Shown: positions 23,090 to 35,230, counted from the first letter of the stretch. The stretch: DNA of 64,000 nt from Asterias rubens (GCF_902459465.1 NC_047082.1:2046001-2110000), one strand, 5' to 3'. The notes: a model not told the origin generated them from the letters alone. Numbers and translations are program-made.

Positions 23090-23430
23090 ACATGTAAGGG
23101 AATTGTATCATTGTATTTGATAGAAACTTCCATACCTCTGCAAGATACCGAGATTTCCATAACTTTGCTCAATTTCTGACAAACGTTAACAACTTCACTA
23201 ATGAGAAAAATCAATACTTTTGAATATACTTACTGAGATTAAACAAAACAAAAAAGAATTGAGTTTTATCGTTTTTTTTTTTATAGAAATGTCCATATCT
23301 CTGCAAGATACTTAGATTTCCATAATTATTTCGTTTTTATGTTTGCCCAATTTCTGAAATAATGACTTTGCTTGCGAGAAAAATCATTATTTTAATTAAA
23401 ACAACTCTTTTTCATGGTCTCATTCTTTTG
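23090..23430. repeat. Diverged direct repeat pair
   Basis: Two copies, about 23120-23230 and 23285-23400, share CTCTGCAAGATAC, AGATTTCCATAA, CAATTTCTGA and GAGAAAAATCA in the same order and spacing. Confidence 0.6.
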
Positions 23431-23559
23431 TAGGAGCAACTCGTACATTTAAACTAACTACATTAAAATAACTACACGAAGACATATGATTCAGAAAGGA
23501 CATTTAGGGTTTTCTCTGCAACTCTATGCATCTCAAGTTTGTTTGAAATTTCTCTAAAC

Positions 23560-23782
23560 AGTTTCAATCAGAGTGCTCTCTGACTGGTCAAACTGTTTCC
23601 CAAGAAGACAATCAGAGTGCCCTGATTATCCGCAAGGGAAGGTATCAATTATTTTCATCCTAAAGTCCCACCAAAATTTTGTTGAAGATTCTTTGAAAAA
23701 TTTAAACCAGTGTGCTTTCTGACTGGTAAAACTGTCCCAAGAAGACAATCAGAGTGCCCTGATTATCCGCAAGGGAAGATGT
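23560..23782. repeat. Direct repeat pair with long identical core
   Basis: Two copies about 135 bp apart share CTGACTGGT.AAACTG, then AAGAAGACAATCAGAGTGCC and CTGATTATCCGCAAGGGAAG. Confidence 0.75.
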
Positions 23783-23884
23783 TTTTATTGGGATTGTAAG
23801 GAATTTAAGTTAGTTTTTCATGTATGAATTAATTGAACTCTGAATCATACATCTTTAGTGCAGATAAGGGATGGATCTTGGGAC

Positions 23885-24240
23885 AAAAGGGGCATTTAGA
23901 GTTATTCACCACACAGGGAGAAGTGTGGATGAGTCTAACCAGAAGTCAAAGTGGTAGTTTCACCATACAAAGGGTAGTATGGATATTTCACCACACAATG
24001 GTCGAGTAGTTCACAACACAAGGAGAAGTGTCATTTACCACAGCGTAAGGAATAGGTTGATCACCACACAAGGAAAAGTGTAAGCAAATCACCACTCAAT
24101 GGAAAGGGTCATTAACCACAAAGTAAAGAATGAGTAGATCACCAGACAAGATTATTGGGAAGTATTGGTAGTTCAAAACACAGTTGAAAGTGTAGAGAAT
24201 ACGCAACACCAGGGGAAGTATGGGTTATTCACCACATGCA
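23885..24240. repeat. Degenerate repeats related to neighbouring minisatellites
   Basis: Irregular copies of CACCACACAAGGAGAAGTG-like motifs resemble the 51-bp array at 24835. At 24174-24232 they are joined to one full unit of the 56-bp array, so the two families meet here. Confidence 0.6.
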
Positions 24241-24311
24241 AAATAGTAATGAAATGTTAACTTATCATCAACAGTATAAATTAAATACACCTTAAATAAT
24301 GGGTCAAATTT

Positions 24312-24572
24312 TCTTTGACACCTAATGAACCTAATAAGACACTAAAGTGTCCGCATGCGACTCTGTATTTTGAGAAAAAAAGAAAGAAAAGAAGGTTTTT
24401 CTAGAAACAGTCACAGCACGATTTTGTACCGTGTTTTTTTCTTTGACACCAAATGAACCTATTAGACACTAAAGTGTCACCTATTTCAGACATGCAACTC
24501 TGAATTTTTGCAAAAGATTTGACGATTTCAGAAACAGGCACAGCAAGATTTTGTACTGTGTTTTTGAATTTT
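24312..24572. repeat. Tandem duplication of about 130 bp
   Basis: Both copies carry TCTTTGACACC.AATGAACCT, GACACTAAAGTGTC, CAACTCTG or CGACTCTG and a final GATTTTGTAC.GTGTTTTT. Confidence 0.7.
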
Positions 24573-24834
24573 CAATGGCAGAGACAACCAAAACCACAAA
24601 ATCAGCTAACCAGCTGAAGAGTTGCATGGCTGCTAATTGCTGATATATGAGATGGGCGAAAACCTCCCTAAAAGGAGGGAAAATTCCCATGCCGGCTCCA
24701 CTATATGGCAACCAAGTTTGTCAACTCCATACATCAGCACACCTAAATTGAATGGCCTAAACGAGTAGTGACAGAAACATAACTACATACAACTAAGCCT
24801 TTGACATATCAAATCAGAATTTTGATTTGGATGA

Positions 24835-25415
24835 TTTACCACACAAGGAAAGTATTAGTAATTCACCATACAAGTATAGGTAGCTCAACACACAAGGAAA
24901 GTATGAAAGATTCACCATACCGTGAAAGTATGAATGATTCACCATACCATGAAAATATAGGTAGATCACCACACAAGGAAAGTATAAGTGATTCACCATA
25001 CAATTATAGGTAGCTCACCACACAAGGAAAGTATGAATGATTCACCATACCATGAACATATAGGTAGATCACCACACAAGGAAAGTATGAATGATTCACC
25101 ATGGGTAAGTATAGGTAGATCACCACACAAGGAAAGTATGAATGATTCACCATGGGTAAGTATAGGTAGATCACCACACAAGGAAAGTATGAATGATTCA
25201 CCATGGGTAAATATAGGTAGATCACCACACAAGGAAAGTATGAATGATTCACCATGGGTAACTATAGGTAGATCACTACACAAGAAAAGTATGAATGATT
25301 CACCTTGGGTAAATGTAGGTAGATCACCACACAATGAAAGTATGAATGACTCACCATACAAGGAAAATATAGGTAGATCACCACACAAAGAAAGTATGAA
25401 TGATTCACCACACTC
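24835..25415. repeat. Minisatellite, 51-bp unit
   Basis: About eleven units with consensus TGAATGATTCACCATGGGTA, AGTATAGGTAGATCACCACA, CAAGGAAAGTA. The unit is 17 codons long, so frames are open on both strands (for example 24988-25494); these are by-products of the repeat. The most uniform part is 25080-25270. Confidence 0.9.
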
Positions 25416-25546
25416 AGGATGTGCACATTTAAATCTTGCCGACAATGATGCTCTTTTGAGAAAAGCCGCCATTATCTTGGTGATATTAGATTAAACCTAA
25501 AGATCCATCCCAGATACGAGTAATTACAAATTAAAACCTACAAACA

Positions 25547-25635
25547 CTAAGTTACTGTTGAGAAAAAGGCATCTCCACTGGTGATGGGCACGAACTTGAA
25601 TGGAGATCCGACACTCTCTGTCTCGATTAGTTGAT
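25547..25635 (-). CDS. Possible terminal exon
   Basis: Acceptor CATCCTCTACAG precedes 89 nt that in one frame encode QLIETESVGSPFKF then VPITSGDAFFSTVT and TAG. The protein-like composition suggests a real C-terminus, but the phase does not match the 77-nt exon. Confidence 0.35.
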
Positions 25636-27953
25636 CTGTAGAGGATGAAAGAAAGGAAAGAGAAATTATATTAACCAGTTATTCATAAATACCTCAGACA
25701 GTTTCGCTACTCCTATTGGTGGAGAGCGCGTCACGTGGGGGTGTTTAAACCTTTGATAACGACCAGTGTTTATAACCGGTTGTGAGCGGATACTCCGCGC
25801 TAGTATTGGTGCAAGACGTTTCTTGTTACGGGCGATGCATGCACTGTCGGTGAATTGGCCGCGCTGTGTGTGAAAGGAAAAAGAGAACCTGTTGCACCAA
25901 GACTATACGCACACGAACGGAGCCGGAAACTGCCGGAAATAGGTGTCTCAGTCATAACAATGCAACGTACGGACGTCGTACATGTTCATGTACATACAGA
26001 GCTTAAGCACGTTGGAAACGGATAAGTTTTACAGAGTTTCTTACTTTGTTACGCCTTTTAACCAAAAAGGCATTTATGATTTGGAATAAAAGAGTACTGA
26101 CTCGTTCTTTAACGGCCATTTAAAACCTTGCAGGGTCATTGCCGTGGCAACGACTCTGCCAGTTCTCTGCCAAGCAAAATACTTCTGGAAAAATTTCTTT
26201 GTTAAGAAATTGAGACTGGCACCAGCCACACCACTGCAAGCTTAATGTAACTTGGGTAACTTATTTCTGCTAAAAAGCAACAACACTATTCTGTGCTTAG
26301 CAATTTGTTGTGCTTACAGGCTTGATGAGGTCGGGCCCTCATATGAATCACAACTTTGTGAAAACAAAAACAAGAAATTGAGTGGAAGAGTGTGAGAGAC
26401 AAATGTCTGGCAGAATTAAAATGATAAAAAAAGTTCCATACCTTGTTGGCTGATTGATGTTACTCTGTGTGAAGTCCAAACACTCTTTCCGGATTAGCTC
26501 GTCGGTATACAGTGACAACTAAAAGACAATAAAAACAGTTAAACATTTGTCTTGAATACGACAAAATGATGGGCTACTGGATTACTTCGTTTCATAACAT
26601 TGAAGGAAAAAAAAACACTTATCAACCTATAAATCTTCCATCTTCCAGTTTGTTCAAAGAATAAACTGTTTTGTGAATGTTTGTCTGGAGAATGTTTTTT
26701 TAAACTGCAGACAACAATTTGTGTTACATATTTTAATGTCATTTGAAGATGCAAATGACTACTTTATTTTACAGACATTGAAGGCTCAATATTCAGTAAT
26801 TAAATACCACTGTGGTGGCTACAAATAAGTAGATTTTATTTTGGTCACTACTTTAACTTTCACAGAGAGTAAGAAATAAGAACCAATATAGGGCCAAATA
26901 AATAGACCCTGCTTGTACAAAGTCTGAAAAGAAAGGTGGGTTGGTGAGCTCAGATGAGCTGAGAGTAGACAAGCCCTTATTTTCAATGAATAAGAATAAA
27001 ACCATAGGCAACAACGCTATTCTGTGCTTAGCAATTTGTTAGGCTTACAGGCTTGATGAGGTCGGGCCCTCATATGAATCACAATTTTGTGCAAACAAAA
27101 ACAAGAAATTGAGTGGAGGAGTGTGAGAGACAAATGTCTGGCAAATGGCAGAATTAAAATGATAAAAAAAGTTCCATACCTTGTTGGCTGATTGATGTTA
27201 CTCTGAGTGAAGTTCAAACACTCTTTCCGGACTAGCTCGTCGGTATACAGTGACAACTAAAAGACAATATTAAAAAACAGTTAAACATTTGTCTTGAATA
27301 CGACAAAATGATGGGCTACTGGATTACTTAGTTTCTTAACGTTGAGGAAAAAAACACTTATCAACCTTAAAACAAAAATCCCATCTTTCAGTATGTTCAA
27401 AGAATAAGCTCTTTTGTGAGGCTGGAAAATGTTTTTTTTTTTCAAACTGTGGAGAAGATGCAAATGACTACTTTGTTTTACAGACATTGAAAGCTCAATA
27501 TTCAGTAATTAAATACCACTGTGGTGGCTACAAAAAAAGTAGATTTTATTTTGGTCACTACTTGAACTTTCACAGAGAGTTTTAAGGTCGCTCAGTGTGT
27601 AAGAAATAAGAAATAATATAGGGCCAAATAAATAGACCCTGCCTGTACAAAGTCTGAAAAGAAAGGTTGGTTGATGAGCTCAGATTGAGTAGACAAAGCC
27701 CTTATTTTCATTAAACTGTCCATAACTTAATAATGCATTGGGCGACATCTGACTCATTTTCACGTAGCGGGTCACATATAGGGCCAAAGAAATAGACCCT
27801 GCCTGTACAAAGTCTGAAAAGAAAGGTGGGATGATGAGCTCAGATTGAGTAGACAAAGCCCTTAATTTCAATGAATAAGATTTAAACCATACCTTGGCCT
27901 GCCTTCATTGTCCCCCTGTAGTTGATGATTTGCTCCATGGATGATAAGGCCAT
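25547..27953 (-). CDS. Tentative small gene with a duplicated exon
   Basis: Candidate exons on the minus strand: 27953-27893 (ATG, 61 nt), 27813-27764 (50 nt), then either 27256-27180 or 26518-26442 (77 nt each), and a possible last exon 25635-25547. The first three join in frame: MALSSMEQIINYRGTMKAGQ, then DFVQAGSISLALYVTRY, then LSLYTDEL(V/I)RKEC.... The last exon reads QLIETESVGSPFKF... to a stop only in phase 1, while the 77-nt exon ends in phase 2, so an exon is missing or the last one belongs elsewhere. The product is probably short and helical. I do not recognise the family. Confidence 0.4.
26442..26518 (-). CDS. Tentative gene, exon 3 copy a
   Basis: Second copy of the 77-nt exon with identical splice borders, differing at two residues (V to I, N to D). 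Both copies keep an open frame. Confidence 0.4.
27180..27256 (-). CDS. Tentative gene, exon 3 copy b
   Basis: 77 nt between cttttag and gtatgg, encoding LSLYTDELVRKECLNFTQSN and INQPT. It is the upstream one of two copies. Their length is not a multiple of three, so using both would shift the frame. Confidence 0.4.
27764..27813 (-). CDS. Tentative gene, coding exon 2
   Basis: A pyrimidine-rich acceptor (CCTTTCTTTTCAG) is followed by 50 nt ending at TAC then gtgaaa. It completes the split codon to D and continues FVQAGSISLALYVTRY. Partial copies of this exon with the same acceptor lie at 27653 and 26923 but lose the donor. Confidence 0.35.
27893..27953 (-). CDS. Tentative gene, coding exon 1
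   Basis: ATG in good context (CAACATGG) opens 20 codons ending in ...TMKAGQ and the first base of the next codon; donor gtatgg. Confidence 0.4.
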
Positions 27954-27999
27954 GTTGACATCTACTCAGGGAATTGAAGTGGAGGATCTAAACTCTTGT

Positions 28000-30900
28000 T
28001 AGTACTTAGAAGAGCAACTCCGGGTTTTGTCACTGACCTGCTGAAGAGGTAAAGGAATGAAAACATAAAATACCTACAGACTTCCTCACTTATTGCCACA
28101 TGATGTTGCCATCACATTTAAAAGCAAAAACAATCTTAAATTTTTTGGTTTGAACAGCAAAACTTTACTAGAGTGTGACACAAACTTCCGACCTTCAAAA
28201 CTTGTGTAACTATGTTCTCCATATTTCTATTGTCTACTGCGCACTTGGTGGACTTGCATTAGGGACTTTTCGTTTTCAACGACGGATGGTTCTGCGACGG
28301 TAAAGATGACATTTGGCGTCATCTGCGCATGCGTCGGCTTTGAGGACAGTCGTCCCTCAATTTCTACGACAGTATTTGGGATGAAATTTCGTTGTGCTGA
28401 AAACGACAACGTTCAGCTGAACAACCGTCGCAGAACCATCCGTCGCCGAAAACTCCCTTTTATTGAAACAGCAACACCAAATGGTGAATTGTGGGTAAAT
28501 TGGATGAGGTGATCTAACTGTAGGAGGGTTACAACAAACAGAATTGTGGTGAATCTTGCAAGTATTTCTTGGTATGTAAACTGTGACAAAGTCAATAAAT
28601 CTAGCGCAAAGACAGAAATGTGATTTTATACGCCATCTCTGAATTAAAGAAGTCCTGCCTTTTCACAAAATTTCAGTCACCTAAATATATACAAAAATCA
28701 CAAGTAATAGTCCAGCTTGTATAAATTTAGGTCAACAATTTTAAAATCTAAAAATGTGTCCAGAATTATGATTAAATTTTTGTACAAAATTAAATAAATC
28801 ACCCTGGATGATTTTGTCTGGGCGCTACATTTTTGAATGGACACAGTTGGTATTTTGAGAATTTTTCCTGCTGTGGAGAACCCTGCATACTGACAAGTAT
28901 TCATTTTCATGACTTACCTTGGTTAAATGCCCTGTCTCCATGTTACGAGCACAATCCAATGACTTCATCAAGCAGGTGTTATTGCATTACCTCACCGCAG
29001 GGCACAAAGTTCATCACTGAGGGGTGACCCATGGAAGTAGGACCCATTATAAATGCACTGGAGGAAGATGACTGTGACTACATGTATTATTGATGGGTGA
29101 GTAGGTGATCTTCAGAACCCTCATACAAAAATCATCTTGGATGTATACCTCCACACTGTGAATGCTGAGAAAACAGGAGTTACGAGTAGGTTCTACAACA
29201 ACTGTGTTCAAAGATGAGGCTACATGATGATGTACACCAAGAAGAACTGCAACAGTAACATCTGAATGTTAGAGAACAAAAGTTAAAGAAGAGATTTAGA
29301 CAAGGGAAAGATGAATCAAAATGCCATTTCTTTTCCTCCTGAAATGTTTCACATTGACATATTTTTAAGACTTGAAAGCAATTAATAATTTGAAGAAGTA
29401 CTTGACTCATTCGCTGCAAACTGAAAAGTCAAACTTAATGAGGTACATTGTATAACCCAGGCCGAACAAGATCGACATACCACCTAGTAACTTTAATACC
29501 AGATAACCCGAGTGAAAATTGATGTTATTATCAGGTGTAAAGGGATATCATTTTGAAGTCTTTCTCAGAAAATATATATGGGGGAACAAAAAAGATATTC
29601 AAAATAAAAAGGGTTTAGAAACACAGTCTTTTCAGCCTATGAACAAGGTGTAGAAATGTGAAGCGTTTGCCAAGTCTGTAACATGAACATGAGGACACAA
29701 AAATGTTGAGCTTATTCACATGTAAAACCACTGACTTGCATCAATTCATTTATAAAATGTTCAGTTAGTCATTTTAGTCACCTTCGTGTGCCATTTGAAA
29801 AAAAAACACACAAAAAAAACCCCAAAAACAGCACCACAACTAGCTTGCAAAAAGTTAAGGAATTGTTATTAATTATTCATAATAAACACATCTGTGTTAA
29901 GTCCAAAAATAAACAAAAGTAAACTCCACGTGCTCCTTGATTTAGGGAATACAAAAAGGACAAACAAAGTTTGTTTCTAATTGTGCACAAGTGACTAATT
30001 TAATTAAAATGAAAAACCTTGGAAATTTGAATGAAGATGAGACCTCAGAATATACATGGGATTTTTGGGGGAAAATTTAGACTGAGACTCTCTACATTTT
30101 CATAAGATATTTAAAAGGTTTGGTTGAGACAAGCAAGTGCAGTCTCTTTATCATCTCCGCTGTGACATGTGAGTGTGCGTGATCATGATGGCAATTTATT
30201 TTGCCCATTTCATCAAAATCTGAAGGCGCTGGTGGGATGACAATTAAATAAAAATCCTAAAAAAATGAACAATTAATGTGGCATAAGGGAACCCAAATCT
30301 CATTCAACTGAAACTTTCATGTCCATCTTCGGTTCCTCATTTATTTAAGATTAAATAAATATTTGTTTTGAACATACATATGAACGAAAAAGCAAGTGTA
30401 TTTTAATTTTTAAATGTAGGCCTATTTCGTATTCTTGGAAGTTGGAGTCTTGTATTGTAAATAAAATTAAAAATAAAACATGTGATTTTTTTACAGGATA
30501 AAGTTTCAGTTAATTTCACGAGGCAAGGAAATAGGTTACGTGAAATGGCAACCCCAAAATGACACTCAAAACGTCAGTGACAGACAGTATGGCACAACTA
30601 CCCTTGGGTTTGTGGTGCCGAGTTGAGAATGACAACAAGTGACGTCAGACCCTGCCTTGCCCTTGGGTCCGGATAGCGGGCGCTGGTCACCCGGCAAATT
30701 GGAAACTGGCGGCTCGAAATGATCCCATTACACAAAAATATATGATTTTTATCATTAATTAATCAAAAATATCAGCCACAAACTTACCAAAATGTTCTTG
30801 AATTCTACATGAATAACCCACCGTGTCCATATGGGAAAAAAACAATTCAATGTATTGAATGTTTTCCAGTCGACTAAGGCTTGAAAGTGTTCAACACATG

Positions 30901-33440
30901 TGCAGGAGGGCAGGCGCCATTTTAGAATTAGGCCCCTTGACATCAGAAGTCAAACACATAATCATATAGTTCCAAATATTTTTTGCTAATAAGTTTTATG
31001 AAGAAAATATCTTGTCTAAATATTATTTTGTCATTTATTTCGACATTCAGATGCTAAGGGCATTCATTTTAGCGCAGCATTTCTACGACAATGCAATTTT
31101 AGATATGATTTATAGCTCGCGGAGGGATATATATTTTTGCCCCCAACTTGTTGGCACACAGCACTTGTCACTCGGGGGTGTTATACTTTTTTGAGGGGAT
31201 CCTATTGAGGCCCAGCAAATACTATCTCTTGAATTTTGGTGTTTTTTGTGTGTACATAATCTGAAAAAACAGTTCAAGTAAGGAAAAGTGGGGTTGGCTT
31301 CTGATATTGAGGGTAATTTTACATTCAAATAAAGTACATTTTAAAATAGTTTATGGAAACTTTCTCGTAATCCCTTATTTATTTTGGTTTAGCCCATCAC
31401 GCAGTATAAGAGAATAGTATCTTTTGTGGATGCTAAATAAACCCAAAAATGTTGCATAAAATGGCTATACTACACCATTTTCATCACTATGATCTAAACC
31501 ACTATCTCTTTTAGAGTTGTGAAGTTTTATAGTAAAAGATGGTCATAATCGTTTTTAACAAGATTATAACATTTATCATAGGCAAAAAGTAACAAAATAA
31601 AAACAAAATGGTTTCAGATTATGTTAATGTTAAAAAAAAAAGTACGAAAACATTAATTATTTTAGGCCTATGATGATGATTTGCCTAAATGAAATCATTC
31701 GAGTGACTGTTTTTACAATTTTTTTTTCTCCAAATCAAAACAAATTGAACCTCATATCATTGTAAATCATTAGTGCAGGAGGTTGTGATTCGGTTGTTTC
31801 TGCATCCTTGTTTTTTATGTTAAGCTATCAATCATTCTTCTTATTTATCAGCACCATAAACACTTTGGGTGGATTTGTTACCTTTTTATAAAATATTTCA
31901 AATTTTGTTTGGGGTGGAACATGGGCAAATTTACTATCGTGGAACTCAAACCAACGATTTCAGGACTACTGTGCACAGAAGTCGGACAATATCCTTTACT
32001 AAACAAATCACTAACCAAACCAGTAAAGAAGAGTTTTTTTTTGCATTAACACATGCCATCTCACTTTTGCTCATTAGCATGGAGTTTTTCATTGCATCAA
32101 AAATAAAATGTTGAAATGGGACATAAGGGCGCATCTCCAAGTGTTGCATTTAAATCATTACATTTCATGATCCCCTTTAAATCTTTGAACAAAGATCAGC
32201 AATATATTTTACTTTTTTGAAACAAAATGTACACGTGCTTTTCTCCACACACTCTTTGGAATGATCCAATTGTACATAATACACCCCGCTGATTTAACAA
32301 TGAAGTGGAAATTTCCAGATTATAAATTAGAGGGCCTTTACTGTCTACTGCCTGTCAGAAATGGTCTGTATACAACTTTCAGAACCTGACTTAAAATATA
32401 TACAAGAATAAAACATTTTTTATTTTTATTTTTTATTTTTAATCTTTAGACATACACAATAGTTACAAGTTGTACAGGGGCTGTCAAGGTTAAAACAAAA
32501 GTATAAAAACTGTAATCAAAAGATGTGTAAAGTTGTACAGGGGCTGTCAAAGAATATATATATACAAGAATTGAGGTAAGTTGTAATATTTTCAGACAAG
32601 ATTAATCAAAATTACCATCTGTTAAAAACGTAGCAAATTCCAGTCGAGTGAAAAAGCTTTCCATGTTAAATAAGAACCAAAGGCCCGTGATTCAGAACTC
32701 CTCCTCGGACTCCTCCATGATGTAGTGTGAAACGATTACTTCGCCACAACAGAGGACCCTACATGGCAATATCATTGTTCTTATGAACACAAACTAGCAT
32801 CAGTAATGTGGAACTGGTCCTATGAGAAGAAAGTGCTCAGTGAATGAACAAGCATGACTTTACCACCCCCCCCCCACCCCACCCACCCAATAAACAAGGG
32901 ACTTTGGTAAATTTGTGTTTAAATTATCACTGTAGAACGATAGACAACAGTACCCATTAAAAGGCTAAGTGTCGGAAAAGAATGACGTTTCAAGCAGTGC
33001 ATGCCCTGTTCATCATTATGAGCCTCTTAAACCTTCATCGTCAAGACTTACACATATACTAATTAATTAAATGCCGCATTTTTTTCTTTTATCTACAGCA
33101 CAACACAAACTGCTTGGCAGAATTAGTTTAACCAGCCAAAATAACATTACACTTTCATTTGTAATGGTTTCGTGCAAATTTTGGCTACAAAGCAATTTGT
33201 TTATTGCTCATATTGGGCCTGGCTTAAACTTCAAACATTAGCGTTACAAATAATGGTGATTCAAGGGATTTTTATGCATTACGTGGGGAGGTATGACGGT
33301 AACACCCTGTGTGTATCTACTTACAAAGTAATTGTTCTCTGAGAACTTGTCTTGCTTTTTTTCTACTACTGCAGAGTAGATTTTTTTAACTGGCAGAAAA
33401 AAATACCTTTTTTTTACTGATAGATTTGCAGATTATCAAG
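28000..33440. other. Gene-poor region, no exon supported
   Basis: Aside from a foldback element at 28261-28460 and a short direct repeat near 32474-32550 (GTTGTACAGGGGCTGTCAA twice), the stretch is AT-rich with short frames on both strands. No family motif or splice-linked chain was seen. Confidence 0.5.
28261..28460. mobile_element. Foldback MITE without TTAA
   Basis: Inverted ends: ACGACGGATGGTTCTGCGAC on the left, GTCGCAGAACCATCCGTCGC on the right, with outer AGGGACTTTTCG and CGAAAACTCCCT. The plus-strand open frame at 28306-28512 is repeat sequence. Confidence 0.7.
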
Positions 33441-33472
33441 ATTGTTCCTTCATCTTAAAAGAAAGATGTATT

Positions 33473-34367
33473 ATGGCAACTGGAACTTCCAAATCGCTAT
33501 TAGATAAAATCAGTGAAGCACACCTTGAATGCTGCATCTGTGCTGAACGAGAACCAAAAATGCTTAATGGTCAGCACAGCTTTTGTTTGCACTGTCTACA
33601 AAAACTGAAAGAGAAACTTGGGATACAACAACAATCGCTTGCATGTCCACTTTACAGACGAGAAACTTCACAATCACTGACCGGAAAGAATGTTGTTGAT
33701 CTACCCACAGACATAAAACTCACTGCCCTCCTACATGAAGTTGACTTGTATGAAAGAGCGTGACTGAAAAGGATTTTTATATGTAACAGACTGACATAAT
33801 GAAGGTCTTAACAGCTACTGTGACACCGGTAAAAAGTTGGAATGTACAACTTGTATTGTACTGAATATAGATCAAGGTCATACCAATCATACTTTCTTGG
33901 GACTACAGGAAGCTTTGAATAAATACAAGCAAGAACTTGAACAACTGGTTCCAAAAGTCAAACAAAAGATTGGCGACCTGAGCAGTGATACAGAAGAAGC
34001 AGTCACGTCTTACAAGAAGTTCCTATCTAAGGTTGAAGAAACTAACCAGACAATATCTCAAAGGGCCGACAGTGAGGTTGCAAGGATAAGAGCAGAGCAG
34101 AAAAAGCTCATACAAGATACTGCAAGATTTTATCATGACAAAGCCAAGGCAATAAACACTGCTGATAAGACAAATACCAAAAGCGTCATCCAGGTTGAGC
34201 AGAAGCTGGGTGAAGTAGAGCAACTAATGGCACAAGAAAATAGCTATGAAATCTTACGTCTCATTGAGAAACCCTTACACGATCTCAAGAAGTTGACTGA
34301 AGTACAACAAAACAAAGTGTCTGATGAAAGATCCTCTTTTATTTACTTTAAAGGGGATCCACATTAA
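33473..34367 (+). pseudogene. Decayed TRIM-like RING/B-box/coiled-coil gene
   Basis: ATG at 33473 opens a RING-like region with CCIC, GQHSFCLHC and CPLYR. In TRIM proteins these would be CxxC, CGHSFCxxC and CPLC, so two zinc-binding cysteines are replaced (by G and Y). A stop at 33761-33763 is followed by a shifted frame that resumes at a B-box remnant (SYCDTGKKLECTTC, again with a C to G change, then GHTNHTF) and a long coiled coil (33905-34340) ending at TAA. TRIM E3 ligases use RING and B-box to ubiquitinate targets; this copy looks unable to fold either. No intron is seen, so a processed or single-exon origin is possible. Confidence 0.75.
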
Positions 34368-34384
34368 ACGTTCTGGGAATGATG

Positions 34385-34490
34385 TTAAAGGTACTGGACT
34401 TTATTGGTACTCAAAATAATTAGCTTACTTGGTACCGAGCAATGGAGTGCTGTTGAAAACATTGTGAGAAATAGCTCCTTCTGAAGTAAA
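34385..34490. mobile_element. Fragment of family C MITE
   Basis: TTAA at 34385-34388 is followed by AGGTACTGGACTTTATTGG and an internal AACATTGTGAGAAATAGCTC shared with other family C copies. The right end is missing. Confidence 0.6.
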
Positions 34491-34544
34491 GTATCCCCCC
34501 TCCCATGTACATATGGGTACAGTGACGACATTTTTCCTGCCTGG

Positions 34545-34592
34545 GTTGGGGTTGGGGGGGGGGGTGGGGGGGTGGGGTGGGGGGGGGAAGTG
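34545..34592 (+). repeat. G-rich tract
   Basis: Nearly pure G interrupted by single T residues, including runs of 7 to 11 G. It satisfies the simple pattern for G-quadruplex formation on the plus strand. Confidence 0.8.
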
Positions 34593-35153
34593 GGTTGCAA
34601 AAGTAGGGGAGGGTCGACTCACCATGACATTCTTTTAGGTCCCATTGGAGAAGCTAGTTATTTGTTTCCTTAAGCCCGCTCAAACTTCCTGCTTATGGTA
34701 AGCAAATTTTGACGTCACATGGCTGTTTTCGCAGCACACTGTTGCAAATTATTTGTTGCAAATTTGTGTTGTCAAAATTTGTATCGCTTTCGCATTCACA
34801 GGAAGTATGAACCGGGTTTTGGGCCACAATATGACTCAGATGACATAAAGCCATGCATGTAAAAGTTTGGAACAAGAAAATTCCTTACCTCTCTGTCTTC
34901 ATAACTGCTCTCTTGCACTAAGTGTTTCTGGTGAGCCTGCCTGCAATGGTCCCTCTGAGATTAAGGTCACTCGGGACGGTCATCATTCTGAGGATGCCTG
35001 GTATATGGATAGAAAAGTTGAAAGAAAATGTTAAAGACCAGACCAATAAAACTTAGAAGTTGAAGTGTTTTAATATACAATAATTGGGGTGTACAAAGCA
35101 AAATTAATAAGAACATGATTCAGGCCTGTATGCTTCGTTTTTGAAAGGACATA

Positions 35154-35230
35154 GTTGCGATAATGTAACCCTCTTGCCGACGGCGGAGCCGGAGGCTACG
35201 CCGTCGGCAGGAGGGTGAGGTTATCGCAAC
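35154..35230. repeat. Hairpin with GC-rich centre
   Basis: GTTGCGATAA pairs with TTATCGCAAC, ACCCTC with GAGGGT and GCCGACGGCG with CGCCGTCGGC around a short GAGCCGGAGGCTA loop. Confidence 0.8.

Larger units (their letters stand above)
26270..27670. repeat. Tandem segmental duplication, about 730-bp period
   Basis: The sequence from about 26270-26960 recurs at 27003-27670 with matching landmarks such as CTGTGCTTAGCAATTTGTT, GAGGTCGGGCCCTCATATGA and GGGCCAAATAAATAGACCCT. A third partial copy of the exon-2 end lies at about 27775-27860. Identity is high, so the event is fairly recent. Confidence 0.85.

Noticed and set aside
24988-25494. Open frames on both strands over the 51-bp array
   Set aside because: Both arise from a unit length divisible by three; no start context, signal or splice link.
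28306-28512. Arg-rich 68-residue plus-strand frame
   Set aside because: It lies inside the foldback element 28261-28460 and reads its inverted end.
29180-29419. Cys/Ser-rich minus-strand frame and a nearby protein-like frame (about 29030-29270)
   Set aside because: No consistent splice borders or family motif could be found.
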